DNA of 64,000 nucleotides from contig JAKDRW010000001.1 of the NCBI GenBank assembly GCA_030454225.1, forward strand, positions 85,365 through 149,364, written 5' to 3'. This DNA comes from Vreelandella subglaciescola. Its GTDB lineage: Bacteria; Pseudomonadota; Gammaproteobacteria; Pseudomonadales; Halomonadaceae. Under the pieces are notes generated by a model, which was not told the origin of the DNA, ran no database searches, and worked only from the letters and a program-made list of their open reading frames with translations. Of the stretch, positions 41,636-51,091 are shown in pieces. The stretch's first letter is position 1. The number at the start of each line of letters is the position of its first letter. The position numbers and the translations under genes are program-made.

Positions 41636-43000
41636 ATGGCGATTAGCGTATTTGACCTGTTTCGTATCGGGATTGGTCCATCGAGCTCGCATACCGTGGG
41701 GCCCATGCGCGCCGCGCGGGAGTTTGCGCTGTCTCTGGCCGACCCCGCCATCGACCGCGTTTGCGTTACGCTGCGCGGCTCGCTTGCCGCCACCGGCGTT
41801 GGCCACGGCACCGATCGCGCGGTGGTCATGGGGCTTGCCGGAGAAATGCCGGAAGCCATCGACCCCGACAGCATTGAGGCGCGGCTCGAAGCGCTTGAGG
41901 CCGGAGAGCCGCTGGTCCTGCCCAACGGCCAGCGCGTGGGGTTTTCCCGCCGCGACGACATCCGCTGGGACGATAGCTACCTGCCGTTTCACCCCAACGC
42001 CATGCAGCTTGTGGCCTGCTGCGGCGAGCGCGAAGTGGCAAGCGATACGTTTTATTCGCTGGGCGGCGGCTTTTATGTCGATCAGGCCACCGCCGACCGC
42101 GGCGGCTCGGATGAAGACACCACCGCGCTGCCGTATGCCTTTACCTCCGCCGCCGAGCTTCTGGCGCTGTGCCACGAGCACGGGCTGTGCATCAGCGAGC
42201 TGATGCTGGCTAACGAACGCGTGTGGCGCAGCGAGGCCGAGATTCGCCGTTCGCTGCTGCATATTTGGGCGGCGATGCGTGAAAGCATCGATAACGGCCT
42301 GGCCGCACAGGGGCACCTGCCCGGTGGGCTTAACGTGCGCCGCCGCGCGCGCCAGCTCCACGAACAGCTGCAGCACCCGCAGGATCAGCGCCTGATCGTG
42401 ACCAGCTTTTCGCTGATGGACTGGGTCAATCTGTTTGCCCTGGCGGTCAACGAGGAAAACGCCGCCGGCCGGCGCATGGTCACAGCGCCCACCAACGGCG
42501 CGGCGGGCATCGTGCCGGCGGTACTGGCCTATTATTTCAAGTTCGAGCCCAACGCCAGCGATGACGACGTGGTGAATTTCCTGCTGACCGCCGGCGCCAT
42601 CGGCATCCTGTGCAAAACCAACGCGTCGATTTCGGGGGCCGAGGTGGGCTGTCAGGGCGAAGTGGGCTCGGCCTGCGCGATGGCCGCCGCCGGGCTCGCC
42701 GAAGTGCTGGGTGGCAGCGTCGATCAGGTAGAAAACGCCGCAGAAATCGGCCTTGAGCACAACCTGGGGCTGACCTGCGACCCGGTTGGCGGGCTGGTGC
42801 AGGTGCCCTGCATCGAGCGCAACGCCATTGCCTCGGTCAAGGCGATCAACGCCGCACGCATGGCGATGCATGGCGACGGCGAGCACTTCATTTCCCTGGA
42901 CAAGGTCATCCGTACCATGCGCGATACCGGGCGCGACATGCAGGACAAGTACAAGGAAACGTCGAAAGGCGGGCTGGCCGTTAACGCCATCGAGTGCTAA
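41636..43000 (+). CDS. sdaA: L-serine ammonia-lyase, iron-sulfur dependent
   Basis: Deaminates serine to pyruvate and ammonia using a [4Fe-4S] cluster. 454 residues, single-chain type: beta domain with [20 protein letters not shown] (serine loop) and catalytic domain with cluster cysteines in [20 protein letters not shown] and the later Asp/Cys region [17 protein letters not shown] 41636 follows GAGGGGGCAATA. It precedes the formaldehyde-detoxification pair; serine made from glycine plus a one-carbon unit could feed into it. Confidence 0.96.
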   Translation: MAISVFDLFRIGIGPSSSHTVGPMRAAREFALSLADPAIDRVCVTLRGSLAATGVGHGTDRAVVMGLAGEMPEAIDPDSIEARLEALEAGEPLVLPNGQRVGFSRRDDIRWDDSYLPFHPNAMQLVACCGEREVASDTFYSLGGGFYVDQATADRGGSDEDTTALPYAFTSAAELLALCHEHGLCISELMLANERVWRSEAEIRRSLLHIWAAMRESIDNGLAAQGHLPGGLNVRRRARQLHEQLQHPQDQRLIVTSFSLMDWVNLFALAVNEENAAGRRMVTAPTNGAAGIVPAVLAYYFKFEPNASDDDVVNFLLTAGAIGILCKTNASISGAEVGCQGEVGSACAMAAAGLAEVLGGSVDQVENAAEIGLEHNLGLTCDPVGGLVQVPCIERNAIASVKAINAARMAMHGDGEHFISLDKVIRTMRDTGRDMQDKYKETSKGGLAVNAIEC

Positions 43001-43012
43001 AGGGAAGGATGG

Positions 43013-43040
43013 CTGACATGTCGGCAAGATACTGTAATAT
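43013..43040 (+). promoter_or_regulatory. Probable promoter of frmA
   Basis: CTGACA (43013-43018) and TAATAT (43035-43040, preceded by TG) at 16-bp spacing in an AT-rich pocket just before frmA. No FrmR-type operator was recognised. Confidence 0.45.
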
Positions 43041-43044
43041 ATAA

Positions 43045-44190
<1,146 letters not shown>

Positions 44191-44267
44191 TATGATCAGA
44201 CCTCTGCGCGGCGTAAGGCGCCGCGCTGTGCGCACGAAAGCGCTGGGCGTATTACTGGGAGCCTGCC

Positions 44268-45119
44268 ATGAGCATGAGTGAAACCTTGGAGTTAGTGTCA
44301 CAAAACCGCAGCTTTGGCGGCTGGCACAAACGCTATCGCCACTATTCGCGGGCGCTGGACTGCGACATGATCTTTGCCGTCTATCTGCCGCCGCAGGCCG
44401 AAGAGCGGCGGGTGCCGCTGCTATGGTGGCTATCGGGGCTGACCTGCAACGACGAAAACTTCATGCACAAAGCCGGCGCCCAGCGGCTGGCGGCCGAGCT
44501 GGGCGTGGCGATTATCTGCCCGGACACCAGCCCGCGGGGAACCCACGTACCCGGCGAGCACGACAGCTTCGATCTGGGCTCGGGCGCGGGCTTTTACGTC
44601 AATGCCGTCCAGGAGCCGTGGAAAAAGCACTACCGCATGTACGACTACCTGGTTGAAGAGCTGCCGTCGGTGGCGCGCCTGCATTTCCCGCTCAACGGGC
44701 GCGAATCCATCAGCGGCCACTCCATGGGCGGGCACGGCGCGCTGATTCTGGCGCTGCGCCACCCCGGACGTTTCAGTTCGGTGTCGGCTTTCTCGCCCAT
44801 CGCTAATCCGATGGAGTGCCCCTGGGGGCAAAAGGCGTTTACCCACTACCTGGGCGATGACGTGTCGCGCTGGCGCCAGTACGACGCCTGCGAGCTGGTG
44901 GCCAACGGCGCCTCACGCCAGCGGCTGTTTATCGATCAGGGTGAGTCTGACCAGTTTCTCGACGAGCAGCTCAAGCCCGAGCGGCTGGAAAAAGTCTGCG
45001 CAGAGCGCGATCACCCGCTGACGCTGCGCCGCCAGCCGGGCTACGATCACAGCTATTTCTTCGTCGCCTCGTTTATCGAAGATCACCTGCGCTATCACGC
45101 CGAGCATCTGTATAAATAA
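44268..45119 (+). CDS. fghA: S-formylglutathione hydrolase
   Basis: Esterase D-type serine hydrolase that splits S-formylglutathione into formate and glutathione. 283 residues; LLWWLSGLTCNDENF, nucleophile in ISGHSMGGHGALILAL, catalytic Asp and His in FIDQGESDQF and PGYDHSYFF. ATG 44268 has GGGAG 6 nt upstream. 77 bp after frmA, likely one operon. Confidence 0.97.
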   Translation: MSMSETLELVSQNRSFGGWHKRYRHYSRALDCDMIFAVYLPPQAEERRVPLLWWLSGLTCNDENFMHKAGAQRLAAELGVAIICPDTSPRGTHVPGEHDSFDLGSGAGFYVNAVQEPWKKHYRMYDYLVEELPSVARLHFPLNGRESISGHSMGGHGALILALRHPGRFSSVSAFSPIANPMECPWGQKAFTHYLGDDVSRWRQYDACELVANGASRQRLFIDQGESDQFLDEQLKPERLEKVCAERDHPLTLRRQPGYDHSYFFVASFIEDHLRYHAEHLYK

Positions 45120-45255
45120 GCCCAAGTCATCTCAAAAAGGGCCGGCGCAAAAGCGGCCGGCTTCGAGCAAAGCCTCGCAACAACGTTCGTCGGCGAAAAA
45201 GCCGCGTCAGGCCAAGAAAAATCATCAGGCGTCGGGTTCCGGAGTCCGGCACCTG

Positions 45256-45954
45256 ATGGCTTGGGTGTGGCGTTTGGTATGGCGCGGCGTGCTGGCGTTT
45301 GTGCTGCTGTCCGTCGCGCTAGTGCTGCTGTTTCGCGTGGTGCCGCTGCCGGGCTCGATGATCATGGTCGAGCGCAAAGTACACAGCTGGGTCACTAGCG
45401 AGCCGCTGCGTCTTGACTATCAGTGGCGCAGCGGCGAGGCGCTGGCCAATACGGCCAGGCTTGCGGTGATCGCCGCGGAAGACCAGCGCTTTCCTGCCCA
45501 CCGTGGTTTTGACTTCGTTGAAATTCAGCGCGCTTTTCAGGCGAGCCGCAGCGGCGGCCGCCTGCGCGGGGCCAGCACGCTGAGCCAGCAAACCGCCAAA
45601 AACGTGTTTCTGTGGAGCGGGCGAAGCTGGGTGCGCAAAGGCTTTGAGGCGTGGTTTACCCTGCTGATCGAGCTTTTTTGGGGTAAGCAGCGCATTCTGG
45701 ACGTGTACTTGAACATTGCCGAGTGGGACCGTGGCGTGTTCGGGCTGGAAGCCGCATCGCAGCACTACTTTGGCGTCTCGGCAAGCGCGCTCAGCGCCCG
45801 CCAGGCAAGCCTGCTGGCGGCTATTTTACCCAGCCCGCTGACGCGCAGCGCGTCGCGCCCAAGCGTCAGCGTTGAGCAGCGCAGCCGCTGGATCCAACGG
45901 CAGATGCGCAACCTTGGCGGTACGCGCTACCTCAAGCGTATCGGCATCGACTAG
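45256..45954 (+). CDS. mtgA: Monofunctional biosynthetic peptidoglycan transglycosylase MtgA
   Basis: GT51 enzyme that polymerises lipid II into glycan strands without a transpeptidase domain. 232 residues: one TM (VLAFVLLSVALVLLFRV), catalytic Glu in IAAEDQRFPAHRGFD, then GASTLSQQTAKNVFLW and the second Glu region LDVYLNIAEWDRGVFG. The same reading frame stays open upstream to the fghA stop and encodes a Lys/Gln/Ser-rich stretch without an ATG, GTG or TTG start; see findings. Confidence 0.95.
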   Translation: MAWVWRLVWRGVLAFVLLSVALVLLFRVVPLPGSMIMVERKVHSWVTSEPLRLDYQWRSGEALANTARLAVIAAEDQRFPAHRGFDFVEIQRAFQASRSGGRLRGASTLSQQTAKNVFLWSGRSWVRKGFEAWFTLLIELFWGKQRILDVYLNIAEWDRGVFGLEAASQHYFGVSASALSARQASLLAAILPSPLTRSASRPSVSVEQRSRWIQRQMRNLGGTRYLKRIGID

Positions 45955-45979
45955 CGCCTGGGGCAAGCACTGCGATATT

Positions 45980-46475
45980 TCAGTAAAAGCGCTCCGGCGA
46001 GATAATGGCAAGCGATTCAAAGGCCGGACGGGCAAAGTAAAATCCCTGCTGTACCGGCATGCCCAGCGCGGCCAGAAAGCGCGATTCGGCGCGGGTTTCA
46101 ACGCCCTCTGCGACGATGCCAACGCTTAGGCTTTCGGCCAGCGTGGCGATGCCACGCAGCACTGCCTGACGCCGGCGATCAGTATCGCAGCCCATCACCA
46201 AGGCACGGTCTATCCTTGCATGCCCAGTTTGCTGGCAAGTTCGATTGCCTTGATACGACAGGCCTGGTCAAAGCGATACATCAGCGCGTCGGTCACCCGG
46301 GCCAGTATACTGCCGGCGGGCCCCCGTCGGGGCCGCGCACCAAGGCCTCGTGATAAACGATGGCGCGCTGATTGATATCGACAATCGGTTGAAACGCCAT
46401 GGTGAAGTCAAAGGGCAGGGGCGTATCGCAGCGGTTGCAGTGGCTATCGACGCGTGCGCAACGATGATATGACAT
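45980..46475 (-). pseudogene. Decayed EAL-domain c-di-GMP phosphodiesterase
   Basis: Remains of a stand-alone EAL protein. From ATG 46475 the frame reads MSYHRCARVDSHCNRC, then TMAFQPIVDINQ and EALVRGPDGG (the EAL motif). It then shifts frame near 46320, continuing as SILARVTDALMYRFDQACR in another frame to a TAG near 46213. Right after that, DRALVMGCD resumes and runs through VGIVAEGVET to a stop at 45980. The roughly 100 central residues with most metal ligands are deleted. It cannot make an active enzyme. Confidence 0.85.
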
Positions 46476-46547
46476 GCTGAAAAGCCTTGTAATAGTGGCG
46501 CCAGATAACCGCCTGGCGCCTGTGATTGTGCTTGTCGCCGCAGCTGC

Positions 46548-47480
46548 TTATTGGGCCGAGGCCGGTTTGGCCTTCGCCACGAGGATAACGCCGCCGATAG
46601 CAACGGCCATGCCCAAAAGGCCAAGTAAGGGCAGGCGTTCATCAAACAGCCACCAGGCTTCCAGCGCGGTGACCGGTGGCACCAGATAAAACAGGCTGGC
46701 CACACGCGACGCCTCCCCTTTGCTGATTAGCGCCATGAGCAGCAGGATAGCGGCAATCGAGACGATCAGCACCAGCCAGCCCAGGGTCAGCACGAAGGTT
46801 GGCGTCCAGTCGACCTGGCGCGTTTCAAATAGCCAGGCGCCCAGCGTGAACAATACGCCGGCGGCCAGATATTGAATTACCGCGCCGGATAACAGCGGCA
46901 TGCGCGTACAAAAACGTTTTTGGTAGAGCGTGCCCAACGAAATGCCCAGCAGCGCGACGGCAACGCTAATCAGCGCGCCGAGTCCGAACCCTTCAAACAG
47001 CGAATCGCTGAAATCGAGCTTGCTGCCGAGCACCAGGCCAATCCCCACGAGCCCCATTACCAGCCCCAGCCACTGTGTTTTGCCCAGCCGTTCGCCCAGC
47101 AGCGGGCCGGCGAAGGCGGCCGTCAAGAGCGGCTGCAGGCCGACCAGTAGTGCGCTGAGCCCCGCAGGCATACCCAGCTGGATGCTGTAAAACACGCCGG
47201 CCAGGTAGGCCCCGTGTACCAGCGTACCCGACACGGCGATATGCCCCCAAAGTGCCGCAGAGCCGGGCCACGAAATGCGCATGGCCAGCACCAGCGGTAG
47301 CAGTATCGCTAGCGTCAGCGCGCAGCGTAGCCACAAAAAGGTGAACGGCTCGGCATACGGCAGGCCGAACTTTGCGCCGATGAACCCGGTGCTCCACAGC
47401 AGCACAAAGAGCGCCGGCATGGCTGCAAGCCCCAGCTTGCCCGGCAGTGAGTGGCGTAGTGAGGAAGTTGGCCGGGTCAT
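46548..47480 (-). CDS. EamA-family (DMT) transporter
   Basis: Ten-helix drug/metabolite transporter of 310 residues with two EamA repeats (residues about 20-145 and 160-300). Marks include WSTGFIGAKFGLPYAEPFTF, LSALLVGLQPLLTA and the C-terminal YLVPPVTALEAWWLFDERL. Substrate unknown; family members export amino acids, purines or other small metabolites. ATG 47480 is preceded by AAGGAACGCT. Divergent from the DUF4168 gene. Confidence 0.85.
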   Translation of the reverse strand: MTRPTSSLRHSLPGKLGLAAMPALFVLLWSTGFIGAKFGLPYAEPFTFLWLRCALTLAILLPLVLAMRISWPGSAALWGHIAVSGTLVHGAYLAGVFYSIQLGMPAGLSALLVGLQPLLTAAFAGPLLGERLGKTQWLGLVMGLVGIGLVLGSKLDFSDSLFEGFGLGALISVAVALLGISLGTLYQKRFCTRMPLLSGAVIQYLAAGVLFTLGAWLFETRQVDWTPTFVLTLGWLVLIVSIAAILLLMALISKGEASRVASLFYLVPPVTALEAWWLFDERLPLLGLLGMAVAIGGVILVAKAKPASAQ

Positions 47481-47642
47481 AGCGTTCCTTGCATGGCTGC
47501 GTGGGGCGCTGAGCGCCCGACAATAGCGAGGTGGAAAAAGGTCACAGTGCACCTGTTACATTTTGATACATTAAAAAGGGAACCTGTGTCGAACAGCAGC
47601 GTCACAGAGGCACATACACAATATGCCTATGAGGTTTACTTC

Positions 47643-48032
47643 ATGCCACGTTTTACCGCTTTGTTCTCCGCTGCTCTGCTCGCGACTGGTCTGATGACGG
47701 GCGTTGCCCAAGCTCAGCAGACGGCAGATCCTGCTCAGAGCCAGGCGCCCGCCGCTGAAGCGCCGGCGCAAGATTTCAGCGATAGCCAGCTGCAGCAGTT
47801 TGCTGATGCGTCGCAGGAAATCGCTGTGGTATCCCAGGAATACACCGAGCGCCTGCAGTCCGCTGAAGGCGAAGACGACCAGCAGGAAGTTCGTGCTGAA
47901 GCCAACGAAAAGATGATCGATATTGTCGAAAACAGCGGGCTGGACGTTGATACGTTCAACGAAATTGGCCAGGCCATTCAGCAGGACCCGGAAATGATGC
48001 AGCGGGTACAGGAAATGGCCGGCGAATCCTGA
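47643..48032 (+). CDS. DUF4168 periplasmic protein
   Basis: Secreted 129-residue protein: signal peptide MPRFTALFSAALLATGLM with a likely cut after AQA, a Gln/Ala/Pro linker, then a DUF4168 helical domain (FSDSQLQQFADASQEIAV through FNEIGQAIQQDPEMMQRV). Strongly acidic. Role unknown. Single gene with its own terminator. Confidence 0.85.
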   Translation: MPRFTALFSAALLATGLMTGVAQAQQTADPAQSQAPAAEAPAQDFSDSQLQQFADASQEIAVVSQEYTERLQSAEGEDDQQEVRAEANEKMIDIVENSGLDVDTFNEIGQAIQQDPEMMQRVQEMAGES

Positions 48033-48156
48033 GGTTGACCCCAAGATCCCCGTTAGCCTGCTAACGCTTGGTTGGCCACTACTATAAGCATGAAAGATGC
48101 GCCGCGAAACCCCATAGGCGGCACGGTTCATGCGATATAGGTGGTAACACGCAAAC

Positions 48157-48190
48157 AAAGGCCCGACGCTTTAGCGCCGGGCTTTTGTTT
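48157..48190 (+). terminator. Terminator downstream of the DUF4168 gene
   Basis: GCCCGACGCT (48161-48170) pairs with AGCGCCGGGC (48173-48182) apart from one mismatch, and is followed by TTTTGTTTT. The rest of the 300-bp gap to the next gene shows nothing else. Confidence 0.8.
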
Positions 48191-48330
48191 TGCCTGTACG
48201 ACAGCGAAGCGGTGCTTTACCGCAGCCCGCAAGCGTCCCAGAATAGAGACAAATAGCCAGGCGCCGCTAGCGCGGCGGTCGTCGGCTTTTCTCGATCGCT
48301 ACGTTGACCGATGCCGCACGGGAGGCCTGT

Positions 48331-50244
48331 ATGGACGCCGAGCTGATGGAAATCCGCCAGCACATGAGCCAGTTTTCGCCGTTTGATGTGCTGTGCGATG
48401 CGCTGCTTGACGAGGTGGCAGGCCAGATTGAAGTGCGCTATTTCAAGGCGGGCAACGACATTCTGTTGCTCAACGCCGAGGCGCGCGAGTTTTGCTATAT
48501 CCGCAGCGGCGCGGTCGAGGTATATCGCCGGCAGGGCGAGCTATATAATCGCCTGGGCGAGGGCGACATTTTTGGCCACTTCAACCTGCTGCGCGACCAT
48601 AAGGTACGCTTCCCCGCCAAGGCGCTGGAAGACACGCTGATTTATTTTATTTCCGACGCGGTATTCCAGTACCTGTGCGAACAGGACGAGCATTTCGCCG
48701 ACTTTGTCGAGCTCGAGCGCCCGCGGCTGGAAACCATTGCCGAAGAGCAAATGCGCTCGAACGACATGATGGTGACGCGAATTCGGCGCCTGCTGTCTCG
48801 TCCGCCGGTGACGGTCAGCGTCGAGACCAGCGTGCAGGACGCCGCCCTGCAGATGAGCAAGGATCAGGCCTCGGCGCTATTGGTCGTCCGCCCGTGCGCA
48901 CCGGACGCGCCGCGCTGTTTTCACGACGTCGATGGCGAGACGCGCCAGGTTTGCGGCATTATCACCAACAGCGATTTTCGCACCCGTATCGTAGCCAAGG
49001 GATTGTCGGCGCAAACGCCGGTAGGCGAGGTCGTCTCACCGACGCTGATTACCGCGCAGTCGGACCTGTCGATTTATGAGGCCATGCTGACCATGCTGCG
49101 CAATAACGTGCAGCACCTCCCGGTGCTCTACCGCCAGCGGCCGATGGGGCTTGTACACCTGTCTGATATTATTCGTTATGAAACCCACAGCGGGCTGTAC
49201 CTGGTCAGCAATATTTTCAGCCGCTTAAGCGTGGAAGGGCTGGCGCGGCTGGTGCCGGACGTGCGCGCGGCCTTTGTGCGAATGGTGCAAGAGGGCGCCA
49301 ATTCGCAGATGGTCGGCAGCGCGCTGTCGACCATCGGGCGCAGCTTTACCCACCGCCTTTTGGAGCTTGCCGAAAGCGCGCTGGGCCCCCCGCCGGTGCC
49401 CTACGCGTTTATGGTCAATGGTTCGATGGCGCGCAACGAACAAAGCATCGTTACCGATCAGGACAATGCGCTGGTGCTCGACGATAGCTTCAATCCGGAG
49501 CTTCACGACGGCTATTTTCAACGCTTGGCCACGTTTGTCAGCGACGGGCTCGACGCCTGCGGCTACACCTATTGCAAAGGCGACATCATGGCCACCAATG
49601 TTCGCTGGCGACAGCCGCTGCGCGTGTGGAAAGGCTATTTTCGCGGCTGGATGAGCGAGCCGACGCCCGAGACGCTGCTGCACAGCTCGATCTTCTTCGA
49701 CTTGGACAGCGCCTACGGCGACGCCGCAATGGTCGGGCAGCTTCAAGACCTGATCGCCGAACAGGCGCCGCGCTCGCCGCTGTTTCTGGCCGCGATGGCG
49801 CGCAACGCGCTGAACCGTACGCCGCCGCTGGGTTTTTTCCGCACCTTCGTCATGGAAAGTGACGGTAAACAGAACAACCTGATCAACCTGAAACGCCGCG
49901 GAACGGCTCCGATGGTGGACGTTATTCGCGTGCATGCGCTGGCCTGCGGTTCCAAGGCGCAAAATACTTTCGAGCGGCTGGACGATATTCATCAAACGCC
50001 GCTGCTGACGTCGGGCGTGAGCGACAAGCTGCGCTATGCCTTTGAATACCTGTGTTTGTCGCGACTGCGCCACCAGGCGATCGACATTGAAAAAGACCGC
50101 GCGCCGAATAACAACATCGAGCCGGAGAACGTCGAAGGCAGCGAGCGCCACGCCCTAAAGGATGCCTTTCAGGCGCTGAGCAATGCCCAAAAATTCCTGA
50201 AATTCCGCTATCCGCTGCCGGGTAGCCAGGCGGGGCGGCGCTGA
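48331..50244 (+). CDS. Cyclic-nucleotide-binding / CBS / DUF294 putative nucleotidyltransferase
   Basis: 637 residues, four parts: a cNMP-binding-like domain (about 15-130, FCYIRSGAVEVYRRQGELYN), two CBS domains (about 150-290), a DUF294 nucleotidyltransferase domain with intact NTP motif (MVNGSMARNEQSIVTDQDNA), and a DUF294 C-terminal helical domain. It resembles a signal-sensing GlnD-like transferase; its target is not known. ATG 48331 has GGGAGG 5 nt upstream, preferred to an earlier TTG. It overlaps the exonuclease gene by 1 bp, a recurring pair. Confidence 0.88.
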   Translation: MDAELMEIRQHMSQFSPFDVLCDALLDEVAGQIEVRYFKAGNDILLLNAEAREFCYIRSGAVEVYRRQGELYNRLGEGDIFGHFNLLRDHKVRFPAKALEDTLIYFISDAVFQYLCEQDEHFADFVELERPRLETIAEEQMRSNDMMVTRIRRLLSRPPVTVSVETSVQDAALQMSKDQASALLVVRPCAPDAPRCFHDVDGETRQVCGIITNSDFRTRIVAKGLSAQTPVGEVVSPTLITAQSDLSIYEAMLTMLRNNVQHLPVLYRQRPMGLVHLSDIIRYETHSGLYLVSNIFSRLSVEGLARLVPDVRAAFVRMVQEGANSQMVGSALSTIGRSFTHRLLELAESALGPPPVPYAFMVNGSMARNEQSIVTDQDNALVLDDSFNPELHDGYFQRLATFVSDGLDACGYTYCKGDIMATNVRWRQPLRVWKGYFRGWMSEPTPETLLHSSIFFDLDSAYGDAAMVGQLQDLIAEQAPRSPLFLAAMARNALNRTPPLGFFRTFVMESDGKQNNLINLKRRGTAPMVDVIRVHALACGSKAQNTFERLDDIHQTPLLTSGVSDKLRYAFEYLCLSRLRHQAIDIEKDRAPNNNIEPENVEGSERHALKDAFQALSNAQKFLKFRYPLPGSQAGRR

Positions 50245-50969
50245 TGCTGGACATCCGCCCACGGCAGAAAATCATCCGAGCCGATTGGGCGGCTTATATG
50301 CGTGACCGCGCCGCGAGCGCGCAGCCGGCGGCTGTCAGGCAGTTCTTTGCCACCCCGCCGCCGGCGCCGGACACGCCGATTGCCGAGGTGCCGATGGTCG
50401 CGCTGGATATGGAAACCACCGGCCTGGACGAGCGTCGCCACGCCATTGTCAGCCTGGGTATCGTGCCCTTTACCCTTGAGCGTATTACCCCGGCCAAACG
50501 GCGCTACTGGATGGTGAAGCCGTCGCGCTCGCTATCCGCCTCGTCTATTGCGTATCATCACATTACCCACTCGGAAATTGCCGGCGCGCCGGATTTTGAC
50601 GCGGTGATCGACGAGCTGCTCGCAGCGATTGCGGGCAAAATCGTGGTGGTGCATTTTCGCAATATCGAACGGCCGTTTCTCGACGCGGCGGTGCGTGTGC
50701 GCCGGGGGGAAGGCGTGCTGTTTCCGATGATCGATACCATGTCGCTTGAGGCGCGACTTTACCGCCAGTCGCTGTGGGCGCGGTTTCGTCGCTGGCTGGG
50801 GCGCCCGCCGGTGTCGATCCGGCTTAACGCCAGCCGCGCGCGCTACGGGCTGCCCGCGTACCAGGGCCACCACGCGCTGACCGATGCGCTGGCCACCGCC
50901 GAGCTGCTGCAGGCGCAAATGGCGACGCACTACCACCCGGAAACGCCGCTCAGTGCGCTCTGGTGTTGA
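50244..50969 (+). CDS. DnaQ-like 3'-5' exonuclease (DEDDh)
   Basis: 241 residues with the DEDDh signature: DMETTGLDERRHAIVSLG (Exo I), VVVHFRNIERPFLD (Exo II), and GHHALTDALATAEL (Exo III, with His). A 50-residue N-terminal extension precedes the fold. It lacks a clamp-binding motif that I can see, so it is probably not the replicative proofreading subunit. TGATG overlap with the DUF294 gene shows coupled translation. Confidence 0.88.
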   Translation: MLDIRPRQKIIRADWAAYMRDRAASAQPAAVRQFFATPPPAPDTPIAEVPMVALDMETTGLDERRHAIVSLGIVPFTLERITPAKRRYWMVKPSRSLSASSIAYHHITHSEIAGAPDFDAVIDELLAAIAGKIVVVHFRNIERPFLDAAVRVRRGEGVLFPMIDTMSLEARLYRQSLWARFRRWLGRPPVSIRLNASRARYGLPAYQGHHALTDALATAELLQAQMATHYHPETPLSALWC

Positions 50970-51013
50970 CGCCCTGTCGTTAAAACTCTGTCGTTGAACA
51001 AATACATAACCGA

Positions 51014-51052
51014 CAAAAAACGGGCAGCCCTTGAAGGCTGCCCGTCGTCTTT
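51014..51052. terminator. Bidirectional terminator between the exonuclease and BCCT genes
   Basis: CGGGCAGCC (51021-51029) pairs with GGCTGCCCG (51036-51044). On the minus strand six T follow, making it a strong end for the BCCT transcript; on the plus strand the T run is interrupted. Confidence 0.8.
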
Positions 51053-51091
51053 CGCCGGCGAGAATACCCGCCTGCGTTACGGTGATGCTTG

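Noticed and set aside
45137..45163. Terminator between fghA and mtgA
   Set aside because: A GCCGGC inverted repeat is present but no T run follows, and the region may be coding in the mtgA frame.
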